From positions 1-8,609 of the forward strand of contig CAIUYS010000047.1 in NCBI GenBank assembly GCA_903903365.1: a stretch of 8,609 nucleotides of DNA. The letters run 5' to 3'. Position numbers and translations under genes: made by a program. This stretch comes from an uncultured Methylococcaceae bacterium. Its GTDB lineage: Bacteria > Pseudomonadota > Gammaproteobacteria > Methylococcales > Methylomonadaceae. Position 1 is the first letter of the stretch, and every line of letters begins with the position of its first letter. This document shows, piece after piece, positions 1 through 5,063 of this stretch. Under the pieces are notes generated by a model. That model had not been told where the DNA came from. It was given only the letters and a program-made list of their open reading frames with translations, and searched no databases.

Positions 1-150
1 TTCGAGATTGAAAACGATGACGGTACCTTTGATACGGGCAGTGCCGCAGAATTAATGGCACGCGCGGATGAAGAAGCGGCCTTTGCCGATCAAGCTGATA
101 CGGCAACCAGTTCGGCTATAACCTGTTTTTTAAAGTTTGGTGATTTATGA
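1..150 (+). CDS. C-terminal end of an upstream phage gene (partial)
   Basis: A frame is open from the first base and ends at TGA 148-150, giving 49 residues that begin FEIENDDGTF and end CFLKFGDL. The segment is acidic and alanine-rich. It lies directly upstream of, and in the same orientation as, the large phage gene at 475, so it is most likely the end of the preceding late phage gene. From memory, proteins just upstream of this type of large phage protein often end in a similar Cys-Phe-Leu-containing tail, but this could not be checked. The stop overlaps the stop of the antisense gene at 145-420 by a few bases, so the two genes converge. The function cannot be named from this fragment. Confidence 0.6.
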   Translation, partial: FEIENDDGTFDTGSAAELMARADEEAAFADQADTATSSAITCFLKFGDL

Positions 151-420
151 GAAAAAGGTCTTAATGACGATGGACAGGACACCAGCTAATAAAAAGCCTA
201 ACATCCATTTATTAAAAGTAGCTTCTGCTTTTAAAACAGCAAGGTCAATCTTTACCGGCGCAATCATTTCATCAAGTGCCGATTTTAAAGCATCTGTAGT
301 GACCAGCTTATTCTGTGCCTCGGCAATTACCCGCACCACAGCCTCGGCTTGCTCTTGGGGTAAGCCTGCGGTTTTAAGCCTGTCAACCAATTCTAAGGTA
401 TCAAAAGTAATCGTGCTCAT
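145..420 (-). CDS. Small DUF1640-type coiled-coil protein with C-terminal membrane anchor
   Basis: This 91-residue protein has the layout of the DUF1640 (CCDC90-like) family: an N-terminus MSTITFDTLELVDRLKTAG, a Glu/Gln/Ala-rich helical part (about residues 20-70, likely coiled coil), and one hydrophobic segment near the C-terminus (about 72-90, beginning WMLGFLLAG). It probably sits in the inner membrane with the coiled coil in the cytoplasm. Its cellular role is unknown. The ATG start is at 418-420; upstream there is only a weak ribosome-binding match (GGTAA). On its strand a TTGACA lies at 481-476, but the nearest TATACT is 23 bases away, so no good promoter can be named. It runs against the phage genes on both sides and fits between them, as a moron would. 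The opposite-strand frame over the same bases has no family resemblance. Confidence 0.8.
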   Translation of the reverse strand: MSTITFDTLELVDRLKTAGLPQEQAEAVVRVIAEAQNKLVTTDALKSALDEMIAPVKIDLAVLKAEATFNKWMLGFLLAGVLSIVIKTFFS

Positions 421-474
421 AAATTTACCAATAGCTATTTTAAGTCAGTATAAAGTAGTCTTAATGATGACTGC

Positions 475-2988
475 TTGTCAACACGGGATAATAAGAAAAC
501 CATGAGAGCACAATGTATTCAAGCCGTATCACAGGCATTAGGCCGCCAGATTACCCAAGCGCAAGCCGCCAAGATTGAAGATAGAATACGCAAGGCGCAA
601 CGCTACTTGTGGCAAACCGACCGGCAAACTATGTCTGGTCTTTCCAAAGCCCAGCAATTTACCAAGGCAGCAGAACAAGCCGCCAAGGATATTCAGGCTG
701 AATCCGCCAATAACCGCTTAAGGGTAGCGCAAACCATCTTAAAGCATAACGAGATACAGGCGCATGTTGACAGTGTTCCGGCAGGTGAAAAGCAATCGGC
801 TGTCGCTGATAAATTGGCAGGCAACAAAACCCTGTCGGTTGAATCGACTACAGAAGCTATTCGCGCATCAACTTTAGCAGGACTGGCTGAGCATAGCGAA
901 CCCTTCCTGCCTAAATGGCTGGGTTTTGATGAGGGCAATTCGCGCGTGGCCTTGGTATTTAAAGAGTTGCATGGGGAAGATTCGGGCAATGTCCAGGCCA
1001 AAGCCTATGCCAAGGCGCTGGCCGATAACTTTGAAAGTTTACGTAAGCGCTTTAATGCTGCGGGCGGCAAGATTGGCAAGTTGACTGACTGGGCGCACCC
1101 GCAAGCCCACAGCGCCTATCTGGTGTTTAAGATGGGCAAGGATAAATGGATCAACTTTATCCAGTCTAAATTAAAGCGTGACCGCTATGTCAATGAAGAC
1201 GGCACCAGCTTTACTGACCAACAGTTTAATGATTTTCTAGGTCATGCCTGGGAGTCAATCGCCTATGACGGACAGCTTAAAGGCGAAGTAGGAGCAAGCC
1301 AAGGCACAGGCTCCAAAGCCAATGCTCACTCACAAAGCCGCGAGTTGCATTTTGCCGATGCCGACTCTTATCTTGAGTATCATCAGGACTTGGGCGAAAA
1401 ATCCCTACACGCCACGCTGATTGGTCACATCGACCAGATGAGCAAGGATATTGCCCTGATTGAAACCATGGGGCCTAATGCCCAGCATCAATTTGACTGG
1501 TGGAATGATTACGCCCTGAAAGAAGATGCCCGGACGGGATTAAGCCCAGAGAAAGTCACTAAGAGACGCATATACAATGAGCGACTTTTTAAAGAGGTGG
1601 CCGGTGTTCAAGAGACTGGTGGATCGTTTGCCTTTGGCCGGTTTATGGGCGTGATGCGCTCACTCAATCTTATCGCCTTGGGATCGTCCAGTATTTCGAC
1701 TATCACCGACCTGAATACCATGAATCTAACTGCGCAATACAACCATCTATCGCGCTCTAAAATGCTGGTGGAGCACTTACGCGCTTTGACCGATGCCGAA
1801 TCAAGACGCGCAGCAAGGCGCTTGGGTATTGGCTTGGATGCTTACTCAGGTGTTATCTTGCGTCATGCTCAAGAACAACTCGCCAATGGTTATGCCAGTA
1901 AAGTAGGCGGTGCAACAGTGCGTTTAAGCGGTATGCCCTTTATTACCGAAGCCAACCGACAGGCTTTCAGTATTACCATGATGGATGCGGTGCACCATGT
2001 AGTTGATACCCATGCCGACCTTGCCTCAATCGACAAGACCGATGCACGCATGTTATTTACCCACGGCATTGATGAGGCTGATTTTGCCATCTGGAAACAA
2101 GCCGTTCCAGAAACATGGACGGATGGCGTTAGCAAGTTATTAACCGCCAATGCCATCTTGAAAGTGCCGGGCATCGATGCCGTCACCCTCCGCAAGTCGG
2201 CAGACAAGTTTATGGCGATGGTGCTCGATGAGCAAAACATGGCGGTATCAGTACCCGGTGCTAGGGAGCGCACCACCATGAATATGGGTACCATTAAGAA
2301 TACTTACTTGGGCGAAATATCCCGTGCTTTCTGGCAGTTTAAAAGTTTTGGCTTGAGTTATTTCAACAATAATTTACAGCGAGCCCTATCGATGGAATCA
2401 AAATCATCCGGAGCCGCCTATGCCGCCATGTTTGTAGCGCAAGGATTGCTGTTGGGTGCGGTTGCTGTGCAATTAAAAGAACTGGTTAATGGTCGCGACC
2501 CGCTGGCAATGGATAACATGAAATTTGCAGGCAAAGCTTTATTGCAGTCTGGAGGATTAGGCTTGTTTGGCGACTTCTTAAGCTCAAATAACAGCCAATA
2601 TGGATCAAGTGTTTTGGGCGCAATGGCGGGCCCCACGATAAGTAAAGCGGAGCAGATTTATCAATTGATTTGGGGCAACTCAATCAAGGGCGTTCAAGGC
2701 GAAAAAACCCACGTTGGTGCTGAGGCATTGCGCTTGGGTAATAGCCTTAACCCGCTCGGCACACTCTGGTTTACCAAGTCTGCCTTTAATCACCTGGCAT
2801 TACAAAACCTACAGGAATCATTATCCCCCGGCTATTTACGGCGTATGACCCAACGCGCGCAGCGAGAGTTTGGTCAGTCTTATTACTGGAAGCCGGGAGA
2901 GACAGCGCCCGATCGCTCACCCGATTTATCTAAGGCCTTGAAAAAATCTAACAATGGTGGTGGAAACTCCTTTCTTTTTGCTAATTAA
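475..2988 (+). CDS. Large uncharacterised phage protein, probably virion-internal or DNA-ejection-like
   Basis: This is a very long, mostly helical protein of 837 residues from TTG 475, or 828 from ATG 502. I recognise the pattern from prophages and podovirus-like phages, where such proteins are usually annotated only as hypothetical phage protein. Recognisable blocks are LPKWLGFDEGNSRVALVFKE (about 144-163), RFNAAGGKIGKL (about 192-203), a GSSSISTITDLNT segment in mid-protein, and a C-terminal part with FWQFKSFGLSYFNNNLQRAL, a hydrophobic stretch (about 645-665), LLQSGGLGLFGDFL, and a tail REFGQSYYWKPGETAPDRSPDL. Size, helical character, a membrane-like segment and a position just before the endolysin suggest an internal virion or DNA-ejection protein; this role is inference. 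ATG 502 overlaps a TGA as ATGA, as in translational coupling, so 502 may be the real start. No strong Shine-Dalgarno is seen at either start. The frame is uninterrupted. Confidence 0.75.
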   Translation: MSTRDNKKTMRAQCIQAVSQALGRQITQAQAAKIEDRIRKAQRYLWQTDRQTMSGLSKAQQFTKAAEQAAKDIQAESANNRLRVAQTILKHNEIQAHVDSVPAGEKQSAVADKLAGNKTLSVESTTEAIRASTLAGLAEHSEPFLPKWLGFDEGNSRVALVFKELHGEDSGNVQAKAYAKALADNFESLRKRFNAAGGKIGKLTDWAHPQAHSAYLVFKMGKDKWINFIQSKLKRDRYVNEDGTSFTDQQFNDFLGHAWESIAYDGQLKGEVGASQGTGSKANAHSQSRELHFADADSYLEYHQDLGEKSLHATLIGHIDQMSKDIALIETMGPNAQHQFDWWNDYALKEDARTGLSPEKVTKRRIYNERLFKEVAGVQETGGSFAFGRFMGVMRSLNLIALGSSSISTITDLNTMNLTAQYNHLSRSKMLVEHLRALTDAESRRAARRLGIGLDAYSGVILRHAQEQLANGYASKVGGATVRLSGMPFITEANRQAFSITMMDAVHHVVDTHADLASIDKTDARMLFTHGIDEADFAIWKQAVPETWTDGVSKLLTANAILKVPGIDAVTLRKSADKFMAMVLDEQNMAVSVPGARERTTMNMGTIKNTYLGEISRAFWQFKSFGLSYFNNNLQRALSMESKSSGAAYAAMFVAQGLLLGAVAVQLKELVNGRDPLAMDNMKFAGKALLQSGGLGLFGDFLSSNNSQYGSSVLGAMAGPTISKAEQIYQLIWGNSIKGVQGEKTHVGAEALRLGNSLNPLGTLWFTKSAFNHLALQNLQESLSPGYLRRMTQRAQREFGQSYYWKPGETAPDRSPDLSKALKKSNNGGGNSFLFAN

Positions 2989-2990
2989 CC

Positions 2991-3012
2991 ACCGGCTTTT
3001 TATAAGCCCGGT
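2991..3012 (+). terminator. Stem-loop just after the large phage gene
   Basis: ACCGGCTT (2991-2998) pairs with AAGCCCGGT (3004-3012) with one bulged C, three bases after the stop codon. The T-rich stretch is in the loop and no T-run follows, so this could be a weak terminator or an mRNA-stabilising hairpin. Confidence 0.35.
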
Positions 3013-3021
3013 CTGCCGTCC

Positions 3022-3114
3022 GTGCAAATCAACAGAACAATCACAGGCACCAAAGCGATTGTAGAAGGCGAAACCATAAACCCCATGGCTATTGGCTTTG
3101 GATTTAAAAACTAA
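3022..3114 (+). other. Short open frame, possible C-terminal remnant of an outer-membrane beta-barrel gene
   Basis: The frame of the large phage gene stays open after its stop from 2989 to TAA 3112-3114. From GTG 3022 it encodes about 30 residues ending INPMAIGFGFKN. The alternating hydrophobic/glycine pattern near the end resembles the last beta strand of OmpW-like outer-membrane proteins, but the segment is too short to be sure. There is no ribosome-binding site before the GTG, and the final residue is Asn rather than the usual Phe. It may be a remnant of a lost gene between the large phage gene and the endolysin, or simply non-coding. Confidence 0.2.
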
Positions 3115-3125
3115 GTGGATTAATA

Positions 3126-3542
3126 ATGATTAACAGCAGAAACATAACCGACCTTCATCCTCATGTCGCAAAGCTTTGCACTGACTTTGTCGCTGCATGT
3201 AAAAAGCAACACATTGATGTGATTATTACCAGCACCTATCGAGACAACGAATCACAAAACGCGCTCTATGCTCAAGGCAGAACCAAGCCCGGCGCAAAAG
3301 TCACGAATGCAAAGGGCGGGGATTCATTCCACAATTATAAGATTGCATTTGATTTTTGCCCGATTGTAAATGGCAAGTGCCAGTGGAATGATGCGGCGAC
3401 GTTTACAAAATGCGGAGAAATAGCCGAAAGCTTGGGTTTAGAGTGGGCGGGTCGTTGGTTGAAATTTAAAGAAATGGCGCATTGCCAATTTACAGGTGGA
3501 TTAAGGTTGGTTGATTTAAAGGCGGGGAAGGTGGTGGTTTAG
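3126..3542 (+). CDS. M15 family L-alanyl-D-glutamate peptidase (phage endolysin)
   Basis: This 138-residue protein matches the compact M15 peptidase endolysins (T5 endolysin / Listeria Ply500 catalytic type), which cut the L-Ala-D-Glu bond in peptidoglycan stem peptides and lyse the cell at the end of infection. Visible motifs are STYRDNESQNALYAQGRT (36-53), VTNAKGGDSFHNYKIAFDF (59-77) and FKEMAHCQF (114-122). His69, Asp76 and His119 are the expected zinc ligands, and Glu116 takes the place of the catalytic acid three residues before the last His. The catalytic domain is complete and has no separate cell-wall-binding domain. There is no signal peptide, so release would need a holin, but none is visible nearby. 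Six cysteines (18, 25, 78, 85, 96, 120) are many for such an enzyme. ATG 3126 has only weak Shine-Dalgarno pairing. It is the last phage gene before the attachment site. Confidence 0.88.
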   Translation: MINSRNITDLHPHVAKLCTDFVAACKKQHIDVIITSTYRDNESQNALYAQGRTKPGAKVTNAKGGDSFHNYKIAFDFCPIVNGKCQWNDAATFTKCGEIAESLGLEWAGRWLKFKEMAHCQFTGGLRLVDLKAGKVVV

Positions 3543-3544
3543 AT

Positions 3545-3613
3545 TGCAACTGTCGTGCAACGATTTTGCAACAGCTTTAAATATACAGGGCAGGGATTGC
3601 AACAGCTTGCAAC
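3545..3613 (+). repeat. Five phased TGCAAC repeats, candidate integrase arm-type sites
   Basis: TGCAAC occurs at 3545, 3556, 3567, 3598 and 3608. The steps are 11, 11, 31 and 10 bases, close to whole turns of the DNA helix, so all copies face one side. Two copies share the longer form TTGCAACAGCT (3566 and 3597). The cluster begins just after the endolysin stop and ends about 65 bases before the half-tRNA. Such short phased repeats flanking a core fit the arm-binding sites of a tyrosine integrase. The binding role is inferred. Confidence 0.55.
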
Positions 3614-3678
3614 TGCTTATTAAACTTTGGCAAGATATAAGTAATTGATTTATAAATAATTGTTATTAGTTGTCAGGA

Positions 3679-3723
3679 TTCATAACCCCGGGGTCGGTGG
3701 TTCAAGTCCACCTATCGCCACCA
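3679..3723 (+). other. 3' half of a CAU-anticodon tRNA; prophage attachment site
   Basis: The sequence reads as the 3' half of a tRNA: anticodon loop TTCATAA (CAT at 3681-3683), 3' anticodon-stem strand CCCCG (3686-3690), variable loop GGGTC, T-arm GGTGG-TTCAAGT-CCACC (3696-3712), acceptor strand TATCGCC (3713-3719) and ACCA with encoded CCA (3720-3723). Upstream there is no D-arm or matching acceptor strand, and the 5' anticodon-stem strand no longer pairs properly (CAGGA against CCCCG). The tRNA identity is therefore lost abruptly at the anticodon loop. Anticodon CAU with this acceptor stem suggests elongator tRNA-Met or tRNA-Ile2, not initiator tRNA. This is the expected duplicate end left when a phage integrates in a tRNA gene; phage genes lie to the left. 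Confidence 0.75.
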
Positions 3724-3731
3724 AATAAAAC

Positions 3732-3763
3732 AAGGACTTAGGTGTAAACCCAGTCCTTTTTTT
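3732..3763 (+). terminator. Rho-independent terminator after the half-tRNA
   Basis: AAGGACT (3732-3738) pairs perfectly with AGTCCTT (3752-3758), with a further GGT/ACC pairing in the loop, and a run of seven T (3757-3763) follows. It lies nine bases after the tRNA CCA end and is the likely terminator of the original tRNA gene. Confidence 0.8.
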
Positions 3764-3781
3764 ATGCCTAAAATTTTCCAC

Positions 3782-3798
3782 GTTGCACTCACGTTGCA
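3782..3798 (-). repeat. Two phased GTTGCA repeats, inverse of the left cluster
   Basis: GTTGCA, the reverse complement of TGCAAC, occurs at 3782-3787 and 3793-3798, again 11 bases apart. The pair begins about 59 bases after the half-tRNA, mirroring the left cluster, which ends about 65 bases before it. The longer form CGTTGCAC on this side is the inverse of GTGCAACG at 3555-3562. Inverted arms around a core are typical of an attP site. Confidence 0.45.
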
Positions 3799-3991
3799 GT
3801 TCAAAATAAAAATCCATAAAACACCCACAACAACTCAGGCAAAAAAACTGATAACCCGTTAAGGCTCTAGACTTTTATTTTCTTTTTATTCGCGCTCGGT
3901 TCTTTTAATCGTCATAGCAACTATTAACGTTAGTGGCCCCAGAATCCTGACAGTCATTTAAAGGGTATCTTCCATAAAAAGGTAGATAGAA

Positions 3992-4113
3992 ATGAGTGAA
4001 AAAAAGCGAAAATTTTGACGGGTGCACAAAAATATAAAATAGCATTAGAGGCAGTAAAGGAGCAGAAAAAGGTGAACGAGATTGCTCAATTGAAATGGCC
4101 GGTTATTCAATAA
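3992..4113 (+). pseudogene. Frameshifted fragment of an IS3-type transposase orfA
   Basis: From ATG 3992 the frame reads MSEKKRK and then meets a TGA at 4016. A neighbouring frame continues with ILTGAQKYKIALEAVKEQKK, then VNEIAQ, before drifting and stopping at TAA 4111-4113. Together this resembles the N-terminus of IS3-family OrfA, a helix-turn-helix transposase subunit that usually starts with a basic MSKKRR-like stretch followed by a KIALEAL-like helix. The rest of orfA and all of orfB are missing. The sequence TAGTGGCCCCAGAATCCTGA (3931-3950) upstream looks like the left end of such an element. This is a broken, non-functional remnant; the exact IS group is not determined. Confidence 0.55.
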
Positions 4114-4142
4114 CGCTAATCGTACTTGACCAAGAACGACTG

Positions 4143-4161
4143 AAAATTCGGGATGCTCCCG
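4143..4161 (-). terminator. Probable terminator of dhaL
   Basis: On the minus strand CGGGA and TCCCG pair around a GCA loop (4161-4149), followed by AATTTT. It begins about 15 bases beyond the dhaL stop. The stem is short but GC-rich, and the T-run is brief. Confidence 0.5.
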
Positions 4162-4175
4162 TTCATAGCGCTGTT

Positions 4176-4823
4176 TTACGCTGGGGATGTTAACTGCCGG
4201 GACAATACTTCATTAATGGCACAAATCATTAATTGACCGGTTTTAGCGCCGGCATCAATATGACCCAGACTGCGCTCTTGCAAAAAAGACGCGCGGCCTT
4301 TGGTGGCCAGCATATCGCGGGTCGACTCCATGCCCTCAATGGCAACACGCGAGACATTAGCCAATACGTCAGGTAAGGCAACGGAATTGGCGGCGGCTGT
4401 TTGTAAGTATTCCGCTACTGGAATATAAACATCCAGCATGGTTTTTTCGCCGGCAACCGCCTTGCCCCGTTGTTTAACGGCCTCTACGCCTTGGGTAAAA
4501 GTGTTGGCAAAGCTTTGCAGGTCTAAAGGTTGTTCACGCGCGGCTTTGCTTAATGCCATAAATAAAGTGCCATACAAAGAACCTGACGCACCTCCTACCG
4601 CTGTCATTAAGGTCATGCCGATTTTTTGCCAAGCTGCAACCCAATCCAGTTGGCTTAAGTCGTCGCGATGCGCCATTAGCGCTTGAATGCCGCGTTGTAA
4701 ATTAATCACATGATCGCCGTCACCAATCGCTTGATCCAACGCCGTTATTTCTTCAGCATTTTTTTCAATCACCTCGGCTATGGCTTCGATGATAGGCGGT
4801 AACAAGGCTGGCGTAAGTGTCAT
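4176..4823 (-). CDS. dhaL: Dihydroxyacetone kinase, ADP-binding subunit DhaL
   Basis: This 215-residue protein matches the DhaL family in length and motifs. DhaL holds the nucleotide (ADP/ATP) that phosphorylates dihydroxyacetone bound covalently on DhaK; in PTS-type systems DhaM recharges it. The three Mg-binding aspartates are present at Asp30, Asp35 and Asp37 in ALDQAIGDGDH, the same positions as in E. coli. The usual glycine after GDGDH is Val39. Other family blocks are GGASGSLYGTLF, GEKTMLDVYIP and GRASFLQERSLGHIDAGA. ATG at 4823-4821 has a good Shine-Dalgarno (AGAGG, 4833-4829). No dhaK or dhaM is seen; downstream lies only an IS remnant and the att region, and upstream is uvrB about 240 bases away. 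The partner genes may be elsewhere or lost. In a methylotroph it could serve dihydroxyacetone assimilation, but that is inference. Confidence 0.9.
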   Translation of the reverse strand: MTLTPALLPPIIEAIAEVIEKNAEEITALDQAIGDGDHVINLQRGIQALMAHRDDLSQLDWVAAWQKIGMTLMTAVGGASGSLYGTLFMALSKAAREQPLDLQSFANTFTQGVEAVKQRGKAVAGEKTMLDVYIPVAEYLQTAAANSVALPDVLANVSRVAIEGMESTRDMLATKGRASFLQERSLGHIDAGAKTGQLMICAINEVLSRQLTSPA

Positions 4824-4933
4824 GACGACCTCTAATTAATATTTTAAAAATGGCAGAATAACGCGCATTTTGTACTACTGTCCATAACTATCGTATAACG
4901 ACGAGAGCTGGGCTTGGGAGTCAGAGCAACTTG

Positions 4934-4960
4934 TGGAGGTCAGGCTCAGCCTGACTTCCA
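4934..4960. repeat. Strong intergenic palindrome (REP-like hairpin)
   Basis: TGGAGGTCAGGCT (4934-4946) is followed, after one base, by its near-perfect complement, with cores GTCAGGCT and AGCCTGAC. It forms a stem of about 12 pairs with one G-T wobble and a very short loop. No T-run follows in either direction, so it is more likely a dispersed palindromic repeat or mRNA-end hairpin than a standard terminator. It lies between the uvrB stop and the dhaL start. Confidence 0.6.
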
Positions 4961-4978
4961 TTGTATTATGTCCCTTAT

Positions 4979-5008
4979 GCGTATTCCAAAACTCCAGCTT
5001 GGGGATGC
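4979..5008. repeat. Degenerate REP-like palindrome centred on CTCCAGCTTGG
   Basis: An imperfect inverted repeat starting GCGTATTCC and ending GGGGATGC, with the centre ACTCCAGCTTGG. It pairs over about ten positions including wobbles. It resembles a decayed copy of the CGTTCCCA-type palindromes that I recall as dispersed repeats in methanotroph and related genomes, the same type as the half copy at 8469. Confidence 0.4.
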
Positions 5009-5063
5009 AGGCGGATTCTGGTGGTTATTTTCTGCGTACTGCTTTATCAGTTACCCCCTTGGA

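Noticed and set aside
137..505. A 122-codon plus-strand open frame over the small coiled-coil gene.
   Set aside because: It is antisense to a clear DUF1640 protein, has low-complexity Ser/Thr/Ala composition and no family resemblance. Only its last codons, which overlap ATG 502, may matter.
1890..2683. Minus-strand frames of 65-134 codons opposite the large phage gene.
   Set aside because: They are shadows of a continuous phage coding frame, with no ribosome-binding sites or recognisable motifs.
3545..3613. The TGCAAC cluster as a CRISPR array or replication iterons.
   Set aside because: The units are only 6-11 bases with no equal spacers, and no rep or cas gene is near. Its place beside a half-tRNA fits integrase arm sites better.
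3680..3817. A minus-strand frame of about 45 codons ending GGLEPPTPGL.
   Set aside because: The ending is the antisense translation of the tRNA T-arm and acceptor, a common annotation artefact. The rest reads through the terminator and the repeats.
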